Shown: one piece after another, positions 11,136 to 21,522 of the stretch
How positions within the stretch are numbered: the stretch's first letter is position 1
Layout: the number at the start of each line of letters is the position of its first letter
NCBI GenBank assembly: GCA_008802785.1
Contig: VUYT01000028.1
Span: 62,001 to 126,000 of the forward strand
DNA length: 64,000 nt
Source of the DNA: Symmetrospora coprosmae
Taxonomy: Eukaryota > Basidiomycota > Cystobasidiomycetes > Symmetrosporaceae
Direction of reading: 5' to 3'
Translations under genes and position numbers: made by a program
Notes under the pieces: generated by a model
Database searches by the model: none
Told to the model about the DNA's origin: nothing
What the model saw: only the letters and a program-made list of their open reading frames with translations

Positions 11136-12914
11136 CTACGCTGCCTGCCTGGACACTGGCGCGCCCGTCACATTCTGGTCGTCCTGCCTTTCTCCTTCTG
11201 TTGACGTTGAAACATCCTCCCCTGGGCCAGCCTGCCACGAATCGTAGGCCTTGCCCGCCATCATCATAAGGAGGAGGACGGGCAAGTGGATTAGGCTGGC
11301 CGTAAACAGCGAGCGCGCTGGTCCATCTCTGGGATCTCTGTCCGACGCGCGGACATCCTTCCCTTGCAGGCCCATCGTTCTCGCCCGGTCGAGACTCGCC
11401 TTGCTTCCTGCTCTCCAGAACCTCCAGGCGTACAGGCCGAGCGCGCCACTCGGAAGCAAAGAAGCCATCCCGACTGTCCAGCTCGTCAGGCCAACAAGAG
11501 GCGCACCGATGGCGGCCGCCGCACCTGCGGCTACCGTCCACCTGAGCGAGACGCGTGCATTCATGCCCGGGTTGACTGCGCTGAGCATGCGGTACCCTCC
11601 GCGCGCATACTCTGAGCGAATGCTCCACGAGAGTGCGTTGAAGTGCGGGAACTGCCACGCAAAGAGAATGGTAGCGAGGATCCACGCGCCCGCCTGCCCC
11701 GCAAACGGATCGAGGCTGTTTGTGCACGCAGCCCAGCCCATGAGCGGGGGTATGCCGCCGACGAGGGCACCGACCCAGGTGTTTGCGACGCTGAGCCGCT
11801 TCAATGGCGTGTACACGCCCGCGTAGAGGACAATGTTGAGCACGCCGAGCGACGCGGTGAGCGGGTTCACGGCGCCGTATAGCAGCGCTGTGCCGGCGAG
11901 CCCGCTAGCCGAGGCGAAGCCGAACGCGTGCAGGGGCGTTATTAGGTGCGATGGCAGAGGCCGCTTGGCTGTGCGCGGCATTTGCGCATCGTAGGGTATC
12001 TCCATGAGCTGGTTGAAGGTATTGGCGCTCGCAGAGCATAGCGCGGTCCCCGTGGCCATTGCGAGGAGGGTGCTCGTGCGAAAGCTGTTGACGAGGGTCG
12101 ACGCGCTGGCACTCTCGCTCGCGGCAGCGGAGGATGCAGCCGTCGCAGCAGCGGCGTCGGAGAGAGGAACGAGGCCGGGCGTGGCCAGCGTTGAAGCTGA
12201 GGTCGCACCGAACGTGTCCTGCACGAGCGCCTCCATGGCTAATGCCGCGGCGCCCGGATCGGTTGGGCACATGGCATATCCGACCATGGCTGTCAGGACG
12301 ACAAAGGCCGACAAGCGGCCCTTTGCGAGCTGCTTGTAGATCTGAAGCTGAGCGTGAAGCGAGGCTGGGCGCGTCGCGAGTGGCCGCCAGGAGGATGTCG
12401 GGACTGCAATGGGAGGGATGGTGTGCGCCCGCGAGTCGGCGAGGTCAAAGTCAAAGGAGGGTGTCCGCGGCGCGACTGCGGCGCTTGCGGGTACAGACGC
12501 TGATGGCGACGAGACGGTGCTCCTTGATGATAGCGATAGAGCAGATTCATTGCTGTGCCGCAGCCTGTGCTGCCGCCCAGCGAGGAAGCTCTTTCGAAAG
12601 AAGCTCGTCAACGGCGGATCTGAGCTGCTCGATCCTGCTGCAGGAGAGGACGTGGATGACGAAGACGACGACGACGGTGGGAGAGTGGCTGATGCAGCCG
12701 CTGGTATTGCTGCTGCCGATGTGCTCTGATAGCGGCGTCTCGGGCGTTGTGGTGCATTGCGGTGGATGCGACTGGTCGACGTCGACGTCGACGCCTGGCA
12801 CGGGCAGCAGCAGGACGCCGACAGCGAGAGAGCAGCAGCAGCATGGCGGATGGAGCTCTGGGATGACGACGACGCCGCCACGGACATGGTCGACGTTATC
12901 AGAGAGTAGCTCAT
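11136..12914 (-). CDS. COX10: Protohaem IX farnesyltransferase, mitochondrial (haem A synthesis)
   Basis: A single exon of 592 residues. A long Ser/Ala/Arg-rich N terminus, typical of a mitochondrial presequence plus linker, precedes the UbiA-type prenyltransferase fold beginning near YKQLAKGRLSAFVVLTAM (about 193). The first Asp-rich motif lies in NTFNQLMEIPYDAQMPRT (about 298-315), followed by several membrane helices and the second motif region FAWQFPHFNALSWSIR. The enzyme farnesylates haem B to haem O in the inner membrane for cytochrome oxidase assembly. The same frame stays open upstream to 13766, but the upstream part lacks conserved sequence and overlaps the neighbouring gene. The ATG at 12914 is therefore taken as start. 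A low-complexity insert (about 215-275) sits between the first two helices. Confidence 0.93.
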   Translation of the reverse strand: MSYSLITSTMSVAASSSSQSSIRHAAAALSLSASCCCPCQASTSTSTSRIHRNAPQRPRRRYQSTSAAAIPAAASATLPPSSSSSSSTSSPAAGSSSSDPPLTSFFRKSFLAGRQHRLRHSNESALSLSSRSTVSSPSASVPASAAVAPRTPSFDFDLADSRAHTIPPIAVPTSSWRPLATRPASLHAQLQIYKQLAKGRLSAFVVLTAMVGYAMCPTDPGAAALAMEALVQDTFGATSASTLATPGLVPLSDAAAATAASSAAASESASASTLVNSFRTSTLLAMATGTALCSASANTFNQLMEIPYDAQMPRTAKRPLPSHLITPLHAFGFASASGLAGTALLYGAVNPLTASLGVLNIVLYAGVYTPLKRLSVANTWVGALVGGIPPLMGWAACTNSLDPFAGQAGAWILATILFAWQFPHFNALSWSIRSEYARGGYRMLSAVNPGMNARVSLRWTVAAGAAAAIGAPLVGLTSWTVGMASLLPSGALGLYAWRFWRAGSKASLDRARTMGLQGKDVRASDRDPRDGPARSLFTASLIHLPVLLLMMMAGKAYDSWQAGPGEDVSTSTEGERQDDQNVTGAPVSRQAA

Positions 12915-13129
12915 GACTGCGCCCGACTTGTATGCTGTGACGGCGGATAGGCGAGAGCAAGAGCGCCGTAGGTGAGCGACGCGGTGTGGTTCACCCTCCT
13001 CTCGCTCGATCCAACGCATTAATAAGCAGCTGGTGTAGCACGTCTCATAGGTGCACAGGACTATGCTACACAGCAGAGCATGTGTAGGCCCGACGAAGAA
13101 CTTCGTGCGTTGCTTCGTTCTGCAAGCCA

Positions 13130-15010
13130 TCACCCGCTCGTCAGGAACGTCCGCATGCGATCCAGCGCAGGCGCCACCTTGTCGCTCATGAACGTCGGCA
13201 CAAGCAGAAAGCCGTGCATCTCGTCCTCCTCTTTGTACTCTTCCACCTCTAGTCCCGCTACCCGCAGATTCCCAGCCAAAGCATCGCACTCCGCCGAGAA
13301 GACCTCCGCGCCGCCGCTGAAGATGATGATCCTGGCGGTAGACAGGCAGAGAAGGCAGGTAGAGGAGGCCGCAACCATCATCAGTGGCATATGACGGCAT
13401 GAACTCATCGGCGCCAGCCTGCGTGCCTGCGCGCGCACTCACCGAGGAGGATTCTGCTTCAAGGCCCTTGAAGCTCCGGCGATCCGCTGCAGTGAGGCCA
13501 TGGATGATTCTAGCGGTACGACAAGATAGACGCTCGTCAGCGTCAGCAGATCTGTCTCGAGGTGATGCTCCGTCAGGCCGAGTCCTGAAGCGGCCGTCCC
13601 AACTGACTGAGTGCTGGCGAAAAGTACGGATGACTGCGCCCAAGCCTGGCAATGCTCTCGCGCGGGGCACTGGTCGCTGCTGCACCATGATAGCGTTTGT
13701 TTGTGCCCGACGTGTACGCAGCCGCAGCCTGCGACAGCATTGTCGGATGGACTGTTGACGTTCCATCAGCTACGACTCGAGCCCTCAATGGCTTATCCCA
13801 TCATCACGATGGGTGCACGCACTGATGTCGAAGTGGACGGCTTCGCGATAGGGATGGCTGAACGTGAGATCGCCCCAGGGCGAGTACCAGCACACGCGAG
13901 TGGGCATCAGAAGCTTGTCTGGACGCTCCGACGTGGGCTTCTCCGATAGGCGCGCGAGATACTGCATGAGGGCGCAACCGAGCCCTGCGCCAGCCGAGTC
14001 GCCCGCGAGCGCTATCCTGGTGTAACCTGCCCGGACGAGGTATGCGTAGGCTGCTATGACATCTTGCAGGGGAGCGGGAAAGGCCGTGTCGGCCGAGACG
14101 GACTTGCGGTAGTTAACGCCGAGGACGGGAAGTGAAGTCAGGCGGGCGATGTCGAACACGCGCGATGCTTCCAGGGGGTGTCCTGCGTGAGTGAGTGTGT
14201 CACCGTCTGCGGGTGCGTCTCGAGCATAGCACGGCAGACCTACCTGTGATGTAGCCGCCCCCGACAGCATAAAGCACGACCTGCACGTCGCCGCTTGGAG
14301 GATTCGATGCAGCAAGGTCTTCCCGTGTCGTGTGCTTGCCGGCCTTCTCGCTCCTGATCCAGAAGCCAGCGATCTCTTTCTGCAGTGTAACCTTGCCCGT
14401 CGGATCAAGGGCTTCATCCTGTATCCACCTCTTGCTTTCATCCCGGCTGTCGAAAGCCAGATCGACTGGCAACATCGAAGTGCCCCTTCCGTACCACAGC
14501 TTGGCGAGGATGGGCACGCTCCGCGTCGTGACGGGTGAGGCAGCGGGTGGCAGCCCGAACGTGATGGCCCAGAGCAGGCGGGAGAGGACGGGGTATGTGA
14601 AGCATTGCCATGTTGTCCACCCTTTCCTACGCGGCCACAGGGCGTACCCGACGTAGCGCGAGGAGAAGCTGGGCGGCACGACGTAGAGGAAGAGAGAGAC
14701 CACGCCCAGCCAGGTGGGCAGCGTCAGGAAGACCCACGAGACGCGCAGGTAGCGGAAAAGCAGCGTCAGCGGGCCTTTTGGCGGGATGCGCCGCTCCAGG
14801 AAAGGCAGGCAGGGCCGCCATGGTGAGAATGGGATAGACGGATAGTTGTGCTCGAGCTCTGCGAGACGGAAGGCATATGAAGGTTAAGCGCGCCTGCACC
14901 ACCGATCCGCGGCACCTCGCGAGGTGGCGGCGGATTCGCGTAAGCGCACCGTCTCCGCTGGCGCGCTCAAACACGTTGCGCGGGTGCAGGAAGGCATAGC
15001 CGGATTCCAT
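13130..15010 (-). CDS. Membrane-anchored alpha/beta hydrolase (HSL/steryl-deacetylase-like)
   Basis: Six exons on the minus strand: 15010-14950, 14858-14244, 14182-13823, 13751-13608, 13509-13443, 13331-13130; 482 residues. An N-terminal hydrophobic segment (VSWVFLTLPTWLGVVSLFLY, about residues 50-70) suggests a membrane anchor. The catalytic domain contains the nucleophile elbow GDSAG (about 286-290), SPWGDLT, GGAEVFSAE and the catalytic His in DEMHGF (about 455). The oxyanion loop reads AVGGGYITG where this family usually has HGGG. The layout resembles ER-anchored esterases such as yeast Say1, but the substrate cannot be told. All splice phases agree (1,1,1,1,2). The gene diverges from the EBP gene with 272 bp between starts. 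Confidence 0.82.
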
Positions 15011-15282
15011 AGTCGGGGAAGTTGGGACGGGCGAGTATCGCTAGGGCTTGATCGCCTAAGGGCTGAGCGTACAGCCTGAGATTGTTTAGCTTGAGCTCGT
15101 GCAAGCGGAAAGGCGGAGATCGGAAGGCGATGGGAAGACCGACCGCACGGGAATGTCGAGGTACGTCTGCAGTTCGAAAGGCTTTCTCCCTCTATCCCGT
15201 CAGCTTTGCGAGCAATCGTGGACTGACTTAAGTGAGAAGCTGTACGACCTCGAGAGGCCCGCCGGATGCGCCTACGAGTACA

Positions 15283-16619
15283 ATGTCGAAGTCGGACCAC
15301 CTCCGGAGCTTCTCTTCTTCTTTCCGTTCCGCCTATCAGCATCTGTCTGAAAGCGCTGCCAGCATGGGACTGCAGGAGGAGCCACTTATTACGCCCATCA
15401 CATTCATCTCCCTCCTCGCCGTCGTCGCCCTCATCCTCATCGCGCACTTCTTGGGAAGTGCGGTCCTCCCCGCAAAGACGCGTCGATTCGACCGCCTTGT
15501 CTTTGACTGGCTGGTGCGTCGATGCTCGTGGCCTATTTGGCAGTGATGTTCGACAGTCTTACGGACTGATGTTCATCTCCACAGGTCTTTGACGGTCTGA
15601 TCCACGTGTGAGCGGCTGTCCCTGCGGACCTGCGAAGGCGACCCGAGGCAGGAACCGCCTGTTGACACACGCACGCTCGTGAAAACCCTCGCCGCTACGC
15701 TCGCAGCATCTTCGAGGGCTCCTTCCTGTACACGAGCACCTTTGGCCGAACCGCCTTCTCTGGAGATGGCTGGCCTGCCATCCTCTGTGCGTGTGGGCCT
15801 AGCGTCTCTGCCCGATGCTCACTGACAGATCTGCCGTACTCGCTCAGGGCGCGAGTATGCCAAGGTAATGATCTATTTCTACAGTGCTTATTTTCACGCA
15901 AGCGTGCAGCTGACCCGTCCCGCGATTCCTCCCACATTTAGGCAGACGTCCGCTGGGGTAACGCGGACGAGACCATCGTCTCTCTCGAAATCCTGACGGT
16001 GCTCGTTGGCGGCCCACTCGCATTCTACATTGCCTATCTGCTTGCCGCTGACAGTCCAGCACGGCACCCCTGGCTACTCATTCTGAGCACTGGGGAGTTG
16101 TATGGAGGGTGAGCTCGTACACGCCAGACCGCTTCCTGCCGCTCCCATGTTGACACATATCTACCCCCAGTTGGATGACTTTCTGTCCTGAGGTAAGCGC
16201 TTTCCAATCTCGGGCCATTCTGTCATTCCGTCACGCACTGAATCTTTGCGTTTCTGTGCAGTGGCTTACTGGTTCACCGAACTTGAGCACGGGGAATTTC
16301 CTTCACCTTTGGATCTACCTTTTCGTGCGTGCGAGCGTCGACATCCTTCAGTCTGCGTGTGCAAGAGGAAGTCTTGATATACTTACTCTCTCCTCGCCCC
16401 CTCCAGCTCATGAACAGTCAGCGAGCAGCAGTTCCGAGGACTTGGATTTTCCACCCTGCTGACAGGCTGTTTTCCTTCGCCATTTGCTGTTACGCCCATT
16501 GCACAGCCATTTGGGTCTTCATCCCGTTCGCCATCATGCTCGACTCGTACGCAGAGATCTCGAGGGCTTTCAAGGTCGCCGCGGGGTCATCGGTGTCCAA
16601 GAGCAAGAAGGTGAAGTAG
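15283..16619 (+). CDS. EBP-family sterol isomerase (EXPERA/emopamil-binding domain)
   Basis: Nine exons: 15283-15513, 15585-15607 (23 bp), 15707-15786, 15848-15864 (17 bp), 15942-16108, 16171-16192 (22 bp), 16262-16324, 16407-16416 (10 bp), 16507-16619; 241 residues, close to the ~230 of human EBP. Splicing rebuilds the family blocks GLIHVIFEG, ILWREYAKADVRWG, SLEILTVLVGGP, LILSTGELYGG and IYLFLMNTIWVFIPF. The residues equivalent to human EBP His76, Glu80 and Glu122 appear conserved (His84, Glu88, Glu133). Four to five membrane helices are expected. EBP enzymes shift the sterol Delta8 double bond to Delta7 in the ER; most fungi use the unrelated Erg2, so the role here may be parallel or different. 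An in-frame Met at about residue 29 (MGLQEEP) is an alternative start. Confidence 0.88.
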
Positions 16620-17451
16620 GGCCGAGAGAGAGTGGGTCGCGGCGTCTTAAAGGCGATGAGCGCAGAGAAGGGAGAGGCAGAGACGGCAGGACACGTAACA
16701 TCAAACTCGGAACGCGCGAACCTGCCGCAATGGACAGCTGGGGCAATGCAGCGAGAACGAGAAACAGGCTTTGCAGAGGACGCAGCCTGACTTGCCTGCG
16801 AAGCGCCAATCCTCGCCTTGATGGCTCCGTACCCTGGGGCCCTACTGCTCAAAGACTACGGTAGCTTGCTGATCTTAGGTGTCAAGACGCAGGAAGCTCC
16901 GTTGCGTCGCGGGTGGCGAAGTCGTACGGACGCCGCCCGTACGAGCACGGACCCTCTGAGCGGAGTTCCGCCATCTCCCCTTTGTGGAGGGGCCGCTCAT
17001 GCAGACTGAACTTCTACTCGGAGTGCGAGCATCAGAGGAGCCTGCCGCTCTCTCCCACATTGCTCTTTCCAGGCCCATTCCCTCTCCTCTTCCTCCGTCG
17101 CCTGCTTGATCCGGACCCGGTGTAGCGCATCGTACATCCATCTCGCCTCCGTTGCGCTCTGCCCGGAAGCGTCACTCCGCGTCTTCGCGTCTGGGAGCTT
17201 CTAGTCGTCAGAGCGCACCACCTCGGCGCTCGTCATATGATACTCTTACTCGCGCTCCTTTCGTCAATTCAACCAGAACCGTATACAGTCAATCTGTTAC
17301 CAGTCTGACGCAACAGGCGCATCTCTCAGCGACGACCAGCACAGCCTCAACCGTCGACTGTCGAGCAAAGTCGACGCACCCGCAGTCGGGCTCCGCTCTC
17401 CCGCTTTTGACACGAGCCGCCGTCCTGCGGGTTGACCTCTGACCTCGCTGC
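16620..17451. other. Intergenic, EBP gene to coiled-coil gene
   Basis: About 830 bp with no convincing gene. Frame 1 is open from 17152 to 17442 but has no ATG start. The stretch likely carries the EBP 3' flank and the upstream region of the next gene; an unseen 5' exon of that gene cannot be excluded. Confidence 0.4.
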
Positions 17452-20400
17452 ATGCTCAGTGCAGCACCGACCAAAGCAATAGAACAGACCACAGCGACTC
17501 ATAGGTCTCCTGCGGCTTCCTCTGCAGCAACGCCGTGCACCGACGAAAAAGACCCATCGCCGCTCTCCTCGACAGACTCCCGCCTTCAACAGCCCGTCCG
17601 TCGCGACAGCAGCAAAGCCAACACCGCTCAAGTAGAGCAGGGGAACTCGTACATTCACATGAACTCGACCCCATCCACCATCCAGGCGCACTCTTCACCC
17701 GCAACCCACTTCCAGCCAGTCGTAGACGCATCACCTCGCCCTAAAACAGGCACCAGTCTCGAGCACGCGGCGGACGAGGACCCCTACTCGACCATTGCAT
17801 CATCTGTACCTACGATGCAGCAGACCATTGGTGTTAAGAAGGGGGCAGCGCTCCTAGCGAACGCTGGGCGTGCTCGCGGCAACAGCAACGGCGGCGCAAA
17901 CGCCTCTCAGACGCGCCTGCCCAACATACAGGGTTACTTTGACGAAGGACCGCAGTATGCTGTAGGACACGGCGCTGCAGGGCCCGCGAGTGACGATGAC
18001 GCCGAAGATGATGCTGCCGGCTACCGGCAGTCAGGAGCAGCCCCACATCAAGAGGCGTGGGCGGACGACTCGCAGCTCGACGATTACACCACGCCCGCCG
18101 CACTGCCTGGCGCCTTGCACCACAGCTACAACCAGGGTCATCACGGAGACCCGAATTTCAGCATGACGAGTCAGGAGATTCTCCGAGACGACGGACAGTT
18201 TTATATGCTGCAGGGTCAGACTCCGGCCCAGAACCCGCCTCGCAAAGGCGCGGTGAAACGCACCGCGTTCGCTGCGGACTCGCCGTCGGAGGTCGGTACC
18301 GAGGACGACTCGGGCGTAGGCGAGAGGAACCGGCACGTCCTTTCGTCGGAAGCTCTGGCTGGTGAGTCCTGGCACTCTTGCCATTCGAGCTGGTCGATGT
18401 CCGCAAGCTCGGATAATGACTTTGCACCAGCGCTGACAGGTCGCATGCTCGCTGGCCTACACTCCATCGAATCCAATTCTGCCGAACGCAACGCAAACTC
18501 GCATCCGCATCCGTACCCGCGCCATGATCCTTCTCGCGACGCCGCTGGCGCTTACATCGACTACGGCTATGCCAACGGTCCGTCTCCCACCACAGTGCAC
18601 AATGCACAGCTCAAAGCCGCCTCTGCTGCACCAGCCGTCAACGTCACGGCGCCCACGCAGAGCGACGGGTACGCCGGAGCAGGCGCCGGCGCAGGGCAAC
18701 TCGGCCAGAAGGTCCGCCCTGGTGCACCACTCGGCTCGCCTTTCGTCCACGATCAGCAGGGACAGCAGACGATCACGGTGCAGAAGCAGAGCCTCGCCCT
18801 GCAAGGCGCGCCCATGGCCGGGTCTGTTCAACCTCGAGCAAAAGCCCCCGGTACCGTAGCTCCAGCTCCCAATAGGACGGTTTCGGGCGCTGGGACTAGC
18901 GCTAGAGTTGCTGTTCCTCGTGGGGCCCCGCCCATCTCGGGCTCTACGGGTGCGACGGGAGGGCCGGGTGGACGACCTCGCAAATCCTCTGACGCGAGTG
19001 ACAAGAGCGTCAAGAAGGATGAGTTGCTCGAGCGCCTAGCTGGTGCGCTCAGGTAAGTCTTGTATACACGATCTACCAGCTTGCCGTTCTACCACATTCA
19101 GCTGAGCATACGCACTATCACCCCACCCCTGCTTACAGACACGAGAGGAAGCTAGTCGTCATGTACAAGACTGCGCTTACAGAAGCGGAGCGGGACATTG
19201 AGAAGGTCAGCATCCGAGCGGACCCGTGTCAAACAAGGTCGCGCAGCATGGCCTAAGCTGAGCATCCACATTCTTTCATGTCCCAGTTCACCGAAGCTGA
19301 AAAAGTGCGAGACGAAGAGTTCCGCCGCCTGAAGACCCGGCACATTAAGGACAAGCACACGATTGGGGCGCTGCGCATGAAGGTCGAGGCACAGGCGCTC
19401 GAGCTGCAGCGAGCGCTAGACGTCCCCGAGCTGCAGGCCGAGGCGTACCTGGACCTGCTTGAGCGTGCGCCCGATGACGCTGCTGGCGGGAAGGAGCGGG
19501 GCGTCGCTTTCGAGGACGGTGCCGCCACAACTGATGCGGACGGCACTGCCCGCCGCTCGAGAAACGACGAGGGTTATCGCACGTACGACCCCGCCGGTGT
19601 CGATGCGGATGATGGGTCCGGCGATGACGACGATGAGGACAGGAGCATGCGCTACCTCGTCCAGAAGCAGGATGCACGGGCCGCCGCAGCGGGTGAAGCC
19701 GAAGCGGATCCGCAGAAGATACTGGCGCCCGAGTGGATCCAGGAGATGGCTCTGCACTCTGAGCGACGAAAGAAGCAGTTCCAGAGGGAGCGCAAGGAGC
19801 AGTTCGTGCTTAGGCTTCTCTTCTCATGCTTTCCCAGCTGACATAGTTCTGCATCTGCTCAGCGCCCACGGCTATGCGGCAGCCGTCTCCGGCGCTCCTG
19901 CTCGGCAGGAATCGTATGCCTCTCTGGCCTCTTCCGTCCCGCCCGGAGCAGCCGAGGCGCAGAGCGCCGCTTTCTACGCTGCAGGTCTAGCCTCGCCCGG
20001 CTCAACGCAGCCGTTCGACTCGTCCTACACCCAGGGTCCCGCGCGGACCAAAAAAATCTCATTCAAGGACACGCTTCGACGAACATTCGGCGCAGGAAGG
20101 CGGAACTCGACGAGCGACAGCAACGACTTTGTCGCTACAAAGTATGCCTCCAACACCAACAGCAGTGCCGGGACTGCTGGTGCGGCGCCGGACGTGTCAT
20201 GGGGCTCGGGTGTTATGTCTGCTCTGCGGGGGCCGACCAGCCCCGGTGTGCGCACCAACGTCAATGCCAGTGCCAATGCCAACCCCGGCGGCTATGCAGC
20301 CGGCGATGCGGGCGCACTCCCTCCAGTGCCCATCGACCCCAAGCTGAACAGCAAAGATCGAAAGGCACAGGACAAGCGGCTCGCTACGCTTGCCGTCCCC

Positions 20401-20961
20401 GGCGCCGGCTCTGGCGACGCAGGCACCTACGGGCGCAGCGCGAGCATGGACGCACCCCGTCCAGCGGCTCCAGGGCATGCGGACTCGATGAGCAGCCCGA
20501 ATGTCGGTGCAAACTCCGGACAGCAGAATGCAGGAGGGTATGCCGCCTCGGACGCTGACGCTGGGCTCGCTGCGAGCGCGCCGGCCAAAGGCAGTCGCTT
20601 TGGATTCGGCCTTGGCCGTGGGCTGTCGTCTGACAGTCAAACTCAGGGTCAGGAAGCTGGCGGCTTTGCACCTGGTGGACGGCGCGCACCGCCCGTGACG
20701 GGCGCACGAAGATACGGCGCCGCTACGGGCTCTGCTGCGACAGGGGGATCCGGTACAGGCAGCGTCCCGGGCACACCTACGACCGCGCGCAAGTTCAGCT
20801 TTGGCCGGAGCAGATCCAACTCTGGTGACGCGGGCAGCATTGGGACTCAAGGCGACAGGGGCAGCCAGTCTGCACGAGGAGCCAACCTGCTCCGCAAAGG
20901 CAGCGGATCGAGCCAGAAGGGTTCCGGCGGTGGAGGGGGCTTCTTTCAGCATCGCGAGTGA
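17452..20961 (+). CDS. Uncharacterised low-complexity protein with central coiled coil
   Basis: Four exons: 17452-19052, 19139-19205, 19287-19805, 19909-20961; 1079 residues. No known domain was recognised. The first ~530 residues are Ser/Thr/Gln/Gly-rich and likely disordered. A conserved-looking coiled coil spans the exon junctions, from DELLERLAGALRHERK through TRHIKDKHTIGALRMKVEAQ to about residue 610. An acidic patch and a charged helix (HSERRKKQFQRERKEQF) follow. The C-terminal third is Gly/Ser/Ala-rich with a basic KKISFKDTLRRTFGAGRR motif. The architecture suggests a cytoskeletal or cortical scaffold, but that is a guess. The last intron's acceptor at 19908 was chosen because it alone restores the long downstream frame. 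Confidence 0.65.
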
Positions 20962-21522
20962 GATCTCTTTCATCCGTTCTCTCCCTTTCGGATGATATTA
21001 GCGGCGACTCGCATGGAATCCAGTACTGACTTGCTTTGTCGAATGGCAGTGTTCCCGTCTCTAGATAGGAAGGCGAGTGAGACGGGCGCGGTGAGGGTCG
21101 CGGCCAGGCCCATCTCTGTGGCAGTCCCGCTACCGACGAGTTCTTGGAGCGACGACACGGAGGATGCCACTGTCGGTGCGAGCAGAGTGCCGCCGGATCA
21201 GAGGGAGGAAAAGACGTGGTCGATGAGTCTGCCTGCCGAGACAAGGCGGCTGAAGGGACACCATGTACGGTTTGGAGGCTGGTCCGATCCGGATCCGGAT
21301 GTGCGGCTGCGAGTGTTTGTGTCTGTAATGCTAGATGGAATGCTCGATGGTCTGTTCCTGCGAAATGATACATGTCTGCAGGTGTGCTGCAGGGCCAAAG
21401 ACCGGAGGATTGCCCGTCTCCGAGTCCGAGTTCGCCTGGAGCGGTCAGTCGCCAGTCCACGCCCTCCTTCGCCCAACTGCGACAACGCTCTCAGGCATAG
21501 CAGGACCAGGGACAGGACCAGG
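20962..21522. other. Intergenic, upstream of U1-70K gene
   Basis: About 560 bp. The U1-70K frame is open upstream of its conserved Met as far as 20992, but that segment has no similarity to the family N terminus and is treated as 5' flank. No repeats or RNA genes were seen. Confidence 0.4.

Noticed and set aside
12915-13766. N-terminal extension of COX10 (frame open upstream)
   Set aside because: The extension overlaps the 3' exons of the alpha/beta hydrolase gene on the same strand and lacks targeting or family features.
20992-21522. N-terminal extension of U1-70K
   Set aside because: The family begins at the conserved [10 protein letters not shown] block, so the upstream open frame is chance in GC-rich DNA.
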